From Kibdelosporangium banguiense (lineage in GTDB: Bacteria; Actinomycetota; Actinomycetes; Mycobacteriales; Pseudonocardiaceae), in assembly GCF_017876405.1 (NCBI RefSeq), contig NZ_JAGINW010000001.1, positions 12,351,203 to 12,415,202 of the forward strand: a stretch of 64,000 nt of DNA, in the 5' to 3' direction. The notes beneath the pieces are model-generated. The model had not been told where the DNA came from. It saw nothing but the letters and a program-made list of their open reading frames with translations, and did no database searches. The stretch's first letter is position 1. Every line of letters begins with the position of its first letter. Both the position numbers and the translations under genes were made by a program. Shown one piece after another: positions 52,249 to 60,420 of this stretch.

Positions 52249-52887
52249 TCAGTCGCCCTGGGCCTCGATGTGCTGAACGATCTCGGCCGGCAGTTCGATC
52301 GGCAACGGCTCCCGCACCGGGATCGGCGCCGTACCCCGCACCACGACCGTGCCACGCACCAGCGTGCGCAACCCGTGCGCGGCCTGAGCGGCCTGGTCCG
52401 GCGGACCGGCCACGACGCCACGCAGCATCCAGCGAGGGCCGTTCACACCGATGAACCGCAGCGACATCTCACCGAGGCTGGCCATCAGCTCCTGCCCCCA
52501 CTCGCCGGTCGCACTGCGCACGGACGCGCCCGCGCCCTTCAGCTCCGCCGCCAGTTCGCCGCAGACCTCCTCCCACAGCCCGCCGGAGCGGGGTGCGGCG
52601 TAGGCGTTCAGCGTCATCTGACCGCCGGGCATCAGCACGTGGATCGCCTTGACCACGCCGGGCTGTTCCATTTCGACCTGCAGCTGCGCGCCGTCGGGCA
52701 CAGGCAGCAGCAACGACCCCAGATCCAGCCGTGCGAGACCGTCGTCAGGCGTCTCCGACTCGTCGAACGGCCCGGACAGCGCCTCGAGGTCGCCTTGTGC
52801 GGGCTCGAACTCATCGGCCTGCTCGTAGTCCGGTTCCTCGGCCGGCAGGTCTTCCTCTTTGCCCCGCCGTCGCCCGAAAAGTGCCAC
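52249..52887 (-). CDS. DUF3710 family protein
   Basis: A 212-residue soluble protein (Rv2696c position), nearly always next to dut in actinobacteria. After an acidic N-terminal ~50 residues comes the conserved domain (DLGSLLLPVPDGAQLQVEME, GEMSLRFIGVNGPRWMLRG, VVVRGTAPIPVREPLP). GTG at 52887 overlaps the dut stop by one base. Function unknown. Confidence 0.92.
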   Translation of the reverse strand: MALFGRRRGKEEDLPAEEPDYEQADEFEPAQGDLEALSGPFDESETPDDGLARLDLGSLLLPVPDGAQLQVEMEQPGVVKAIHVLMPGGQMTLNAYAAPRSGGLWEEVCGELAAELKGAGASVRSATGEWGQELMASLGEMSLRFIGVNGPRWMLRGVVAGPPDQAAQAAHGLRTLVRGTVVVRGTAPIPVREPLPIELPAEIVQHIEAQGD

Positions 52888-53366
52888 TACTCCTCCGTCG
52901 TCTCGCGTACGGCCGCGAGTACCGCGTGCCCACCAGTCGACCCGTACCCGCCCGCCCCACGGGCCGAGTCACCCAGTTCTTCCACCTCTTGGAATACCGC
53001 ATATTCGACTTTCTGAACGACCAGTTGAGCGATTCGGTCGCCGCGGCGCAGCCGGATCGGCTCGCGCAGGTCGTGGTTGATCAGGCAGATCCTGATCTCG
53101 CCCCGGTACCCGGAGTCGATCGTGCCGGGAGTGTTGACCACACTCAGCCCGGCCCGCGCGGCCAGACCGGACCGCGGATGCACGAAGGCCGCGTACCCGT
53201 CGGGCAGCGCGATCGCCACGCCGGTGCCGACCACCGCGCGCTCACCGGGCGCGATGTCGACGTCGGACGTGGTCACCAGATCGGCGCCGGCGTCGCCGGG
53301 ACGGGCATAGGACGGGATGGGAACACCGGCGTCGAGCCGGGAAATCAGGACCTGCACGCTGGGCAC
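52887..53366 (-). CDS. dut: Deoxyuridine 5'-triphosphate nucleotidohydrolase (dUTPase)
   Basis: Hydrolyses dUTP to dUMP, keeping uracil out of DNA; trimeric enzyme of ~159 residues. The five dUTPase motifs are visible: PGDAGADLVT, HPRSGLAARAGLSVVNTPG, TIDSGYRGEIRICL, RRGDRIAQLVVQ and the C-terminal Gly/Ser-rich RGAGGYGSTGGH. GTG at 53366 is chosen by comparison with homologues; GTG at 53357 would be three codons shorter. It is divergent from the DUF3093 gene and coupled to DUF3710. Confidence 0.95.
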   Translation of the reverse strand: MPSVQVLISRLDAGVPIPSYARPGDAGADLVTTSDVDIAPGERAVVGTGVAIALPDGYAAFVHPRSGLAARAGLSVVNTPGTIDSGYRGEIRICLINHDLREPIRLRRGDRIAQLVVQKVEYAVFQEVEELGDSARGAGGYGSTGGHAVLAAVRETTEE

Positions 53367-53390
53367 GAGCGGCGAGACTACCCTGGCAGC

Positions 53391-53867
53391 GTGCCGGACA
53401 CGTCTATCGCCCATTCCGAGCGGCTCTCTGTTGCCTGGTGGTTCTGGCCGTTGCCGCTGGCCGCCGCCGGATTGATGGCCGCCCAGGTCCACATGGGGTA
53501 CCCGGGAGTGCGCAGCTGGCTGCCCTATGTCGTGCTCCTGCCGTTGGCCCTGTTCGTGCTGTTCTGGTCGGGCCGCTCGCGGGTCCGCGTGGCCGACGGC
53601 GAGCTGTGGGTGGGCGACGCGCATCTGCCGCTGGAGTTCGTCGGCGAGGTCGAGGTGCTGGGCGTGCACGAGAAGCGCCGGGCGCTGGGCCGTGACCTCG
53701 ACCCGGCCGCGTTCGTACTGCACCGTGGCTTCATCTCCACGGCGCTGCGGGTGCAGCTCACTGACCCGGACGACCCGACGCCGTACTGGATTTTCAGCAC
53801 GCGCTCGCCCGAGAAGGTGGCCGCGTTGCTGCGTGCGCACGCCAGCCAGACAACACCGGGTACCTGA
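53391..53867 (+). CDS. DUF3093 membrane protein
   Basis: A 158-residue protein (Rv2698 position) with two N-terminal transmembrane helices (~15-35 and ~45-62) and a soluble C-terminal domain (VADGELWVGDAHLPLEFVGE, ALRVQLTDPDDPTPYWIFST). The start GTG at 53391 lies 24 bases from the divergent dut start. Function unknown. Confidence 0.92.
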   Translation: MPDTSIAHSERLSVAWWFWPLPLAAAGLMAAQVHMGYPGVRSWLPYVVLLPLALFVLFWSGRSRVRVADGELWVGDAHLPLEFVGEVEVLGVHEKRRALGRDLDPAAFVLHRGFISTALRVQLTDPDDPTPYWIFSTRSPEKVAALLRAHASQTTPGT

Positions 53868-53889
53868 CCCCGTAAGGCCAGGTACCCGG
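53856..53889. terminator. Hairpin overlapping the DUF3093 stop
   Basis: Eleven-base perfect arms CCGGGTACCTG and CAGGTACCCGG (53856-53866, 53879-53889) with a 12-base loop. The stop TGA at 53865-53867 lies inside the structure. It separates the convergent DUF3093 and DUF4193 genes. Confidence 0.8.
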
Positions 53890-53918
53890 AATCGGTTGTT
53901 GCTTCGCCTACACCGGAA

Positions 53919-54227
53919 TCAAGCGCAGTCGCGGCAGACGTACAAGCCGTCGCGCTCCTCGGCGAGCCTGCTGCGGTGGTGAACCAGGAAGCAGTGCGAG
54001 CATGTGAACTCGTCAGCCTGCTTCGGGATCACCTTCACGGTCAGGTCTTCGCCGGAGAGCCCGGACAAGTCGGCACCGGGGAGCTCGAAATTCTCAGCGG
54101 TATCCGACTCGTCGACGTCGACAACACCGGACTGCGTCTCGTTGCGGCGCGCCTTCAACTCCTCAAGGGAGTCCTCGGCGAGGTCGTCGGCCTCGCTTCG
54201 GCGAGGAGCGTCGTAGTCGGTCGCCAT
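53919..54227 (-). CDS. DUF4193 family protein
   Basis: A 102-residue acidic protein (Rv2699c position). The N-terminus MATDYDAPRR and a C-terminal zinc-ribbon-like pair (FTCSHCFLVHHRSRL ... LYVCRDCA) define the family. Function unknown; a zinc-binding RNA polymerase-associated role is sometimes considered for such small acidic ribbon proteins but is not shown. Confidence 0.95.
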   Translation of the reverse strand: MATDYDAPRRSEADDLAEDSLEELKARRNETQSGVVDVDESDTAENFELPGADLSGLSGEDLTVKVIPKQADEFTCSHCFLVHHRSRLAEERDGLYVCRDCA

Positions 54228-54714
54228 CTTCTTTCACCCCTGCGGTCAAATCATCACCGATGCACTCGTGCCGCTGGTCAACGTTCCAGGGCCGAGTTTT
54301 GTGCCCGCCAATCGAGTGACGGACGTCTCGCCTGGTCGCGGTGGGATTCTTGGCCAACCGAATCGATTCGGCCGAGAGTCTTCGGCGACCGGAGCGCGCA
54401 GAGGGTAGCCCATCCCACGCCCATTCAGTCAACGCATCACCCGACCGGGTGTGTTCCCGATCCGGCCGGGCAGTCCATCTGGACACGTCCGGACCGGTTC
54501 CGCGGGGTGGCGGTGACGCGATTCGGACTTGCCGCCCAGGCCCCCGCGTGGTCCGATACCAGCGATGTCTCACTGTCCGCGATCATCGAATCGCGCCGGG
54601 CGACCACGGCACGCGGTGCTTGACCCGGTGCCCCCAGCCGGGCGGAAACGCCTAGGCTGATCAGCAGCAACATCGAACAGGGGAAAATCAGGCCGGTAAC
54701 GGGAGGGCGGGCAC
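54228..54714. other. Intergenic region without recognised gene (DUF4193-cei)
   Basis: About 490 bases between divergent genes. Open frames here lack codon bias and homology. It must hold promoters for both flanking genes. A TTGACC (54620-54625) and TAGGCT (54653-54658) are 27 bases apart, too far for a standard promoter. The cei ribosome site GGGAGGG precedes 54715. No other structure was seen. Confidence 0.6.
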
Positions 54715-55422
54715 GTGACGGCGGGGAGCTTCAACGGGGGTGAGCGGTCCCCCAGATACCGCAAGCGGCGGCCGCTCCCTGCGCTCATCATGCTGGCCTT
54801 ACTGGGCCTAGGCGCGGCGATAGTCTGGCTGCAGATAGCAGGCGGCAAACCGGCAGTCACCGGCGTGCGCTGCGACCCAGGCACGCCCGCAACCGCGGCC
54901 GCCGGCGAACCACCCCCATCGACCCAGGCCCCAGTCGGCCAGCACGTGGAGCAGACCGGCCTGGACCAGAACGCCCCGGCACCCCCGGACCAAGTGGGTG
55001 TCCGAGTGCTCAACGCCAGCACCCAGCGCGGCGAGGCAGCCCTGGTGACGGAGAATCTGCGCCAGCTCGGCTTCACCCAGATCGCCGAACCAGGCGACGA
55101 CCCCGTCTACCCGAACCGCGACATGTCCTGCCGCGGCCAGATCCGCTTCGGCCCCCAGGGAACAGCCGCGGCGAGAACCCTCAGCCTCCTGGACCCCTGC
55201 GCGGAGCTGGTCCGCGACAACAGGGAAGGCGCCGGCGTAGACCTGGTCATCGGCCAGAAGTTCGACGAACTGCCGATCAAAGCCGAAACCCGCCAAATCC
55301 TGCGCGTCCTCGCGGAATGGGGCGCCCAGCACCCACCCCAGACCGGCGGCCTGCAATCGGTCGAAGGCGGCCCCCAGCTCGATCCAGCCATGATCGAAGC
55401 CATCCGCAAAGCCCCCTGCTGA
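54715..55422 (+). CDS. cei: Envelope integrity protein Cei-like (LytR C-terminal domain)
   Basis: A 235-residue membrane-anchored protein (Rv2700 position). An N-terminal cytoplasmic stretch, one transmembrane helix (~22-44, ALIMLALLGLGAAIVWLQIA) and an extracellular LytR_C/VirR-like domain (VGVRVLNASTQRGEAALVTE, LRQLGFTQIAEPGDDP) with cysteine pairs (MSCRGQI, LDPCAEL). Mycobacterial Cei is needed for envelope integrity. GTG at 54715 has GGGAGGG upstream. Confidence 0.92.
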   Translation: MTAGSFNGGERSPRYRKRRPLPALIMLALLGLGAAIVWLQIAGGKPAVTGVRCDPGTPATAAAGEPPPSTQAPVGQHVEQTGLDQNAPAPPDQVGVRVLNASTQRGEAALVTENLRQLGFTQIAEPGDDPVYPNRDMSCRGQIRFGPQGTAAARTLSLLDPCAELVRDNREGAGVDLVIGQKFDELPIKAETRQILRVLAEWGAQHPPQTGGLQSVEGGPQLDPAMIEAIRKAPC

Positions 55423-55625
55423 GAACCTCACGCTCACCGCACCAGGATCAGGCATCCCCCGCGGCGGCCCGGCCGATCCCCGCGAACCACCCCGGCTGCA
55501 AAGGCGCCTCCGGTACCTCAAGCAGGAGCACCCCGGTACCTCAAATGGATGCCTCCGGCCCCCCGAAATCCAGCCTACGCGCAGCCACCGACAAAACCGC
55601 CCGCCGCAAGATCCACAACACCAGG

Positions 55626-55652
55626 TTGTCCACAGGCGGCGACTTGTCCACA
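55626..55652 (+). promoter_or_regulatory. Two direct DnaA-type boxes
   Basis: TTGTCCACA occurs at 55626-55634 and 55644-55652, identical, same strand, 18 bases apart start to start. This is the preferred actinobacterial DnaA box. There are no replication genes nearby, so an origin is unlikely; a DnaA-titration or regulatory site is possible. Confidence 0.5.
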
Positions 55653-55661
55653 GCCAACCCC

Positions 55662-55728
55662 GAAAACCCCTGCCGATCTTCCCCCACCGCTAGACTGGAG
55701 CAGGGACGCCCCCCGGGTTGGGTGGGGG
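55662..55728. repeat. Dispersed intergenic repeat, copy 2
   Basis: Partner of 19531-19597, same orientation, no gaps. Core 55692-55728 differs from the first copy at two of 37 bases. It starts 10 bases after the second DnaA-type box; the first copy lacks such boxes. Confidence 0.8.
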
Positions 55729-56195
55729 CATTTTCTCTTGTAGGGGAAGGGTTTTCACCAAAATCGGGTTGAGTTGGATAAGGGCCGATATGGCGGGCCC
55801 GGCCAGCGCCCCGGTCACGAACCCAGCCCCGGTTACCGAGCCCCAGAAGGAGAAAAACGCGTCAGCGCAGCAGAGGTGTGTCCTGAGTGTCCTCACCCTC
55901 GGTCGGCCTGGGCGAAGCCTCACCACACGAGTCCAGGGCACCGCCAACAACGGCGACCAGCCCAAGCCCGGCGCGCCCCAACGAAACCCGACCCACACCC
56001 AAGTCGCCTCCCAGCGAAAAGCATCAACACGGGGAAGCGCCGGCGAACGAAAGCCAGCGGTGTCCTGGGCTCGTGTGGTCATCCTTGGGCAGGCCGACCG
56101 AGGGGGGAGGGCACGAACCGCTTGTCCTTCCTCATCTGAGGGAGGTTTGCCCGCCCGGCAGGGCATTCAAAAACAATCACAGCACCAACAAAACC

Positions 56196-57023
56196 TCAAA
56201 CCTGATCCACATCGGTAATACCGGCCTCAAGAAGCGCAACACGCAGTTGCTTGGCGATCCCCGGCGCGGCCGCGAACATCGCAAACCCCAACTCACCACT
56301 ACCGGGCAATTCCACCACCGCACCGGCTTCCTCAGCGATAAGCGAACCCGCAGCCCAGTCCCAACGCGCAAGGCTGTGCTCGACATAAGCGTCCACCCAG
56401 CCGGCCGCGACCATGCACAGATCCAGAGCCGCCGACCCGGTACGCCGGATATCCCGGACGTTGGGGAGCAACCGGCCGACCACTTCACCCTGCTTCACAC
56501 GCCGTGAAGGCTGGTACGAAAAGCCGGTCGCCAACAGCGCCAGCTCCAACCGGTCTGCCGAACTCACCCGCAACGGCACTCCGTCCAAAGTAGCGCCGCC
56601 GCCACGGGCCGCGGACCAACGGCGCCCGCTGGCGGGTTCGACCACTGCTCCGGCCACTGTCACTCCGTCCAACTGGGCCGCAACTGACACGGAGTACCAA
56701 GGCAGGCCGTACATGTAGTTGACTGTCCCGTCGATCGGGTCGACGACCCAGCACACTCCGTCGGCTTCTGCCGCTGCTTCGCCGCCTTCTTCTTCGCCGA
56801 GGATGGCGTCGCTGGGGCGTAGGGCGGCCAGCTGGTCGCGGATCAGTCTCTCGGCCGCGCGGTCGCCCGCGGTCACCGGATCGGTCATGCTCGACTTCGT
56901 CGAGACATCCTGGACCGCTGTGCGACGGGTCGCCGCCACCAGGTCGGCTGCCTCCGCCGCGACTGTCACGGCTACCTCACGCAAAGTGTCCCGCAGATGG
57001 ACCATGGGTACATCGGACCACAT
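56196..57023 (-). CDS. suhB: Inositol monophosphatase family protein
   Basis: A 275-residue metal-dependent phosphatase (Rv2701c position). Metal and substrate motifs: LGEEEGG, WVVDPIDGTVNYMYGLPWYS, and WDWAAGSLIAEEAGAV. Likely dephosphorylates inositol-1-phosphate for phosphatidylinositol and mycothiol supply, or related sugar phosphates. ATG at 57023 or 57005 are both possible starts. Diverges from ppgK by 55 bases. Confidence 0.93.
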   Translation of the reverse strand: MWSDVPMVHLRDTLREVAVTVAAEAADLVAATRRTAVQDVSTKSSMTDPVTAGDRAAERLIRDQLAALRPSDAILGEEEGGEAAAEADGVCWVVDPIDGTVNYMYGLPWYSVSVAAQLDGVTVAGAVVEPASGRRWSAARGGGATLDGVPLRVSSADRLELALLATGFSYQPSRRVKQGEVVGRLLPNVRDIRRTGSAALDLCMVAAGWVDAYVEHSLARWDWAAGSLIAEEAGAVVELPGSGELGFAMFAAAPGIAKQLRVALLEAGITDVDQV

Positions 57024-57078
57024 CGGTTAACCTCGCCCCATCACCAGGAACTGAATCGAGAAGGAAAGGACCACGGGG

Positions 57079-57840
57079 ATGGCTGGCACCCGCGGCTTCG
57101 GGGTAGACATCGGCGGTTCCGGGATCAAGGGGTGCGTGGTCGACCTCGAGGCGGGCAGTCTGGTGGGTGAGCGGATCCGGACCCCCACTCCGCAGCCGTC
57201 CACGCCGGACGCGATCGCCGACGTGGTCGCCAAGACCGTGGAACAGTTCGACTGGCACGGCCCGGTCGGCATCACCCTGCCGACGGTCGTCAAGCACGGC
57301 GTCGCGCTCTCGGCCGCGAACATCGACAAGAAATGGATCGGCACCGACGCGCACGCGTTGTTCGCCGAACGTCTCGGCCGCAAAGCCGCCGAGATCGTCG
57401 TGCTCAACGACGCGGATGCGGCCGGCATGGCGGAAATCCGTTATGGATCGGATATCGACCGCTCCGGTGTGGTCGTCCTGCTGACTTTCGGGACCGGCAT
57501 CGGCAGTGCCGTTTTCCTTGACGGTGAGCTTGTTCCCAACACCGAGCTGGGCCATCTGGAGGTCGACGGGCACGACGCGGAGACCCGCGCGGCCGCCTCG
57601 GTCAAGGAGGATCAGGACCTGTCCTGGGAGGAGTGGGCCAAGCGTGTGACCCGCTATCTTCGCAGGCTGGAGGACCTGATCTGGCCCGATCTGATCATCG
57701 CGGGCGGCGGGGTGAGCAAGAAGGCCGACAAGTGGCTGCCGTTGTTGGACGTGCGTACCAAAGTCGTCGCGGCCGAACTTCGTAACGATGCGGGCATTGT
57801 CGGTGCCGCAGTGGCCGCCGATATCGGGGTCCAGCACTGA
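57079..57840 (+). CDS. ppgK: Polyphosphate glucokinase (ROK family)
   Basis: A 253-residue kinase that phosphorylates glucose with polyphosphate (or ATP). Phosphate-binding loops FGVDIGGSGIKGCVVD and LLTFGTGIGSAVFLDGELVP, sugar-binding NTELGHLE and catalytic Asp in VVLNDADAAGMAE are seen. It has the length and order of Rv2702, directly upstream of the principal sigma factor gene. Confidence 0.96.
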   Translation: MAGTRGFGVDIGGSGIKGCVVDLEAGSLVGERIRTPTPQPSTPDAIADVVAKTVEQFDWHGPVGITLPTVVKHGVALSAANIDKKWIGTDAHALFAERLGRKAAEIVVLNDADAAGMAEIRYGSDIDRSGVVVLLTFGTGIGSAVFLDGELVPNTELGHLEVDGHDAETRAAASVKEDQDLSWEEWAKRVTRYLRRLEDLIWPDLIIAGGGVSKKADKWLPLLDVRTKVVAAELRNDAGIVGAAVAADIGVQH

Positions 57841-57911
57841 TTCAGGCATCATTCGGTGCCGTAGGAACGGCGTGAACGGCTTGTTGTGTCACCGCACTCG
57901 CCGGGCGTCGT

Positions 57912-57917
57912 TACAAT
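57912..57917 (+). promoter_or_regulatory. Candidate -10 element upstream of sigA
   Basis: TACAAT lies about 100 bases before the sigA start in the 175-base gap after ppgK and is the best -10-like hexamer there. No good -35 is found 16-19 bases upstream, so an activator-dependent or alternative-sigma promoter is possible. Confidence 0.35.
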
Positions 57918-58015
57918 GGAACAGTGCCTTCGGCGAAGCCCGGAGGCTCTCCCCGAACTCCCGGCAACTCGACCCCCGCCGTGTTGCCGTTGTCTACCGT
58001 TTCGAAAGGGCGTAC

Positions 58016-59401
58016 GTGGCAGCCGCAGAGACCGCAACCCGACGCTCCCCGAGCACCGCGAGCGCGGCGAAGCCGACCAAGACCACTTCGGTCGCGGGCA
58101 AGACCGACGCCGAGGATCCCGCGACGGCGGGAAAGGCGAAGGCGTCACCGGCCCGCAAGCCGGCCGCAGCCAAGCCTCGCGCTGCCAAGAAGACCGCGGC
58201 CAAGGGGCCGGCCGGCGCGCCCAAGGCGGGCCCGGCCACCGCCAAGAAGCCCGGCGAGGGCGATCCCGACGAGCCCGGCGATCTTGAGGACGTCCAGCTC
58301 GAAGATCTTGAGGACCTTGAGGCCGACGACGCCGAACTGGTCGACGAGCCGGTGGTCGAGGAGCCCGAAGAGGAAGAGAAAGAGCTTCCCAAGGACGCCA
58401 AGGAGGGCAGCGGCGACTTCGTCTGGGACGAGGAGGAGTCCGAGGCCCTGCGCCAGGCCCGCAAGGACGCCGAGCTCACCGCCTCGGCCGACTCGGTGCG
58501 TGCCTACCTCAAGCAGATCGGCAAGGTCGCCCTGCTCAACGCCGAGGAGGAGGTCGAGCTCGCCAAGCGGATCGAAGCCGGCCTCTACGCGGCCGAGCGG
58601 GTGCGCAAGGCCGAGGAGGAGAGCGAGAAGCTCACCCCGCAGATGCGCCGCGACCTTCGCTGGATCGTCCGCGACGGCGAGCGCGCCAAGAACCACCTGC
58701 TCGAGGCGAACCTCCGGCTGGTGGTCTCGCTGGCCAAGCGCTACACCGGCCGCGGCATGGCGTTCCTGGACCTGATCCAGGAGGGCAACCTGGGCCTCAT
58801 CCGCGCGGTCGAGAAGTTCGACTACACCAAGGGCTACAAGTTCTCCACGTACGCCACGTGGTGGATCCGCCAGGCCATCACCCGGGCCATGGCCGACCAG
58901 GCCCGCACCATCCGTATCCCGGTGCACATGGTCGAAGTGATCAACAAGCTCGGCCGCATCCAGCGCGAGCTGCTCCAGGACCTCGGCCGTGAGCCGACGC
59001 CGGAGGAGCTGGCCAAGGAAATGGACATCACCCCGGAGAAGGTGCTGGAGATCCAGCAGTACGCCCGGGAGCCGATCTCGCTCGACCAGACCATCGGCGA
59101 CGAGGGTGACAGCCAGCTCGGTGACTTCATCGAGGACTCCGAGGCCGTGGTCGCGGTGGACGCGGTGTCGTTCACGCTGCTGCAGGACCAGCTGCAGTCC
59201 GTGCTCGCCACGCTGTCCGAGCGTGAGGCGGGCGTGGTCCGGCTGCGCTTCGGCCTCACCGACGGCCAGCCGCGCACGCTGGACGAGATCGGTCAGGTCT
59301 ACGGCGTGACCCGCGAGCGGATCCGCCAGATCGAGTCCAAGACCATGTCGAAGCTGCGGCACCCGTCGCGCTCACAGGTGCTCCGCGACTACCTGGAGTG
59401 A
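58016..59401 (+). CDS. sigA: Principal RNA polymerase sigma factor (SigA/HrdB)
   Basis: A 461-residue primary sigma factor. Residues ~1-75 are Lys/Ala/Pro-rich, ~80-125 Asp/Glu-rich (typical actinobacterial N-terminal extension). Region 1.2 is SVRAYLKQIGKVALLNAEEE; region 2 holds NLRLVVSLAKRYTGRGMAFL and YKFSTYATWWIRQAITRAM; region 3 follows; region 4 ends GVTRERIRQIESKTMSKLRH. GTG at 58016 has AAAGGG upstream. It directs housekeeping transcription. Confidence 0.97.
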   Translation: MAAAETATRRSPSTASAAKPTKTTSVAGKTDAEDPATAGKAKASPARKPAAAKPRAAKKTAAKGPAGAPKAGPATAKKPGEGDPDEPGDLEDVQLEDLEDLEADDAELVDEPVVEEPEEEEKELPKDAKEGSGDFVWDEEESEALRQARKDAELTASADSVRAYLKQIGKVALLNAEEEVELAKRIEAGLYAAERVRKAEEESEKLTPQMRRDLRWIVRDGERAKNHLLEANLRLVVSLAKRYTGRGMAFLDLIQEGNLGLIRAVEKFDYTKGYKFSTYATWWIRQAITRAMADQARTIRIPVHMVEVINKLGRIQRELLQDLGREPTPEELAKEMDITPEKVLEIQQYAREPISLDQTIGDEGDSQLGDFIEDSEAVVAVDAVSFTLLQDQLQSVLATLSEREAGVVRLRFGLTDGQPRTLDEIGQVYGVTRERIRQIESKTMSKLRHPSRSQVLRDYLE

Positions 59402-59415
59402 TCTCCGCTTGACCA

Positions 59416-59447
59416 CGAAAGCCCCCAGCCGCGACTGGGGGCTTTCG
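59416..59447 (+). terminator. Intrinsic terminator after sigA
   Basis: Thirteen-base perfect arms CGAAAGCCCCCAG / CTGGGGGCTTTCG with a 6-base loop, followed by TTT, 14 bases after the sigA stop. Confidence 0.92.
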
Positions 59448-59454
59448 TTTCGGC

Positions 59455-59500
59455 TTGACTGCTAACGTTGTTAGCCATACAGTTGGCTAACAACGTTAGC
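59455..59500 (+). promoter_or_regulatory. Promoter with twin TetR-type operators
   Basis: TTGACT (59455-59460) and TACAGT (59478-59483) are separated by exactly 17 bases. Two 15-base palindromes of the form GCTAAC-N3-GTTAGC, mutual reverse complements, lie at 59461-59475, inside the spacer, and 59486-59500, over the expected start of transcription. This is a textbook layout for repression by the TetR protein encoded second in the operon. Confidence 0.85.
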
Positions 59501-59518
59501 CTCTATCCGGGAGACCCC

Positions 59519-59911
59519 ATGTCACTCGTTCTCGCGCCGGCCCGCCCGATCGCCCAACGAGTCGCCTGGGGCGTCCTCGCCGTGTTCCTGCTGGCGTTCC
59601 TCGTCTTCGAGGTGGTCAAGCACGGCGGCGCCACCTGGGCGACCGCGCTGCTTCTGCTGATCGCCCCGGATCTGACGATGTTCATCGGCGCAGGCGAAGG
59701 TGGCAACGGCAAGCTGTCGCCGAAAGCGGTGCCGTTCTACAACGCCATGCACCGGCCGTGGATCCCATTGACCCTGCTGGTCGGCTACAGCTTCTCGAAC
59801 CTGGACTGGGTGCCGCTGTTCACCGCAGGCCTTGCATGGCTCCTGCACATCGCGTCGGACCGCGCGTTCGGCTATGGCCTGCGAGCAAGTGACGGCAGCC
59901 GTCGTGTCTGA
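59519..59911 (+). CDS. DUF4260 family membrane protein
   Basis: A 130-residue protein with about four hydrophobic segments (VLAVFLLAFLVFEVV, ALLLLIAPDLTMFIGA, WIPLTLLVGYSF, FTAGLAWLLHIASDRAFGYG). The GY/LHIASDR ending is typical of DUF4260. ATG at 59519 has GGGAG upstream. It is the first gene of a TetR-controlled operon and overlaps tetR by 8 bases. Function unknown; possible role in drug or solvent tolerance is inferred only from the regulator type. Confidence 0.9.
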   Translation: MSLVLAPARPIAQRVAWGVLAVFLLAFLVFEVVKHGGATWATALLLLIAPDLTMFIGAGEGGNGKLSPKAVPFYNAMHRPWIPLTLLVGYSFSNLDWVPLFTAGLAWLLHIASDRAFGYGLRASDGSRRV

Positions 59912-60410
59912 ACGAACCCAGCAGATCATCGAAGCGGCACGGACCCTGATCGAGGAAGGCGGCTCGCAGTCGCTGACCATGCGCGCCGTCGCCGACCGGC
60001 TGGGCATCCGGGCACCCTCGCTGTACAAGCACTTCCCCGACAAACTCGCGGTCGAGGCCGGGGTCATCGCCATCGCCATGGACGAAGTGGCAGTCGCACT
60101 GGCCACCGCCAGCTCACTGAGCGAACTCGCAACGGCCTACCGGGCCTACGCGATCGAGCACCCGCACATCTACCGGCTGATGAACTCCGGGCCGCTCCCC
60201 CGCCACCTGCTGCCCGCCGGAGTGGAGGACCGCGCCGCACTGCCCCTGGTCCGCGCCGCGGGCGGGGACGAGAACGTGGCCCGGGCGATCTGGGCGTTCG
60301 CGCACGGAATGGTCATCCTCGAACTGGACGGCAGATTCCCGCCCGGCGCCGATCTGGACGCCGCGTGGCGGACCGGGCTTGCCGCCTTCGGCGATCCTGT
60401 TCAGCACTGA
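59904..60410 (+). CDS. TetR family transcriptional regulator
   Basis: A 168-residue repressor. Helix-turn-helix: TQQIIEAARTLIEEGGSQSL with MRAVADRLGIRAPSLYKHF; the C-terminal ligand domain is a TetR_C-type helical bundle (YRAYAIEHPHIYRLMNSGPL). GTG at 59904 overlaps the DUF4260 end by 8 bases. It should bind the twin palindromes at the operon promoter and so control itself and DUF4260. Confidence 0.93.
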   Translation: MSERTQQIIEAARTLIEEGGSQSLTMRAVADRLGIRAPSLYKHFPDKLAVEAGVIAIAMDEVAVALATASSLSELATAYRAYAIEHPHIYRLMNSGPLPRHLLPAGVEDRAALPLVRAAGGDENVARAIWAFAHGMVILELDGRFPPGADLDAAWRTGLAAFGDPVQH

Positions 60411-60420
60411 GCTGGGCCGA

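Larger units (their letters stand above)
55423..56195. other. Intergenic region with repeat and DnaA boxes (cei-suhB)
   Basis: About 770 bases between convergent genes, unusually long for this compact window. It contains two DnaA-type boxes, one copy of a dispersed repeat, and ~450 bases (55.73-56.18 kb) with long open frames on both strands but flat codon-position GC. Those frames are not believed to be genes. The region may be a mobile or lineage-specific non-coding element. Confidence 0.6.

Noticed and set aside
54620..54658. TTGACC and TAGGCT as the cei promoter
   Set aside because: Spacing of 27 bases is incompatible with a normal sigma-A promoter.
55626..55652. DnaA boxes as a replication origin
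   Set aside because: Only two boxes, no AT-rich unwinding region and no dnaA, dnaN or gyr genes nearby.
55717..56218. Open frames on both strands in the cei-suhB gap
   Set aside because: No codon-position bias, no ribosome site and no domain; kept as a non-coding or repeat-related region instead.
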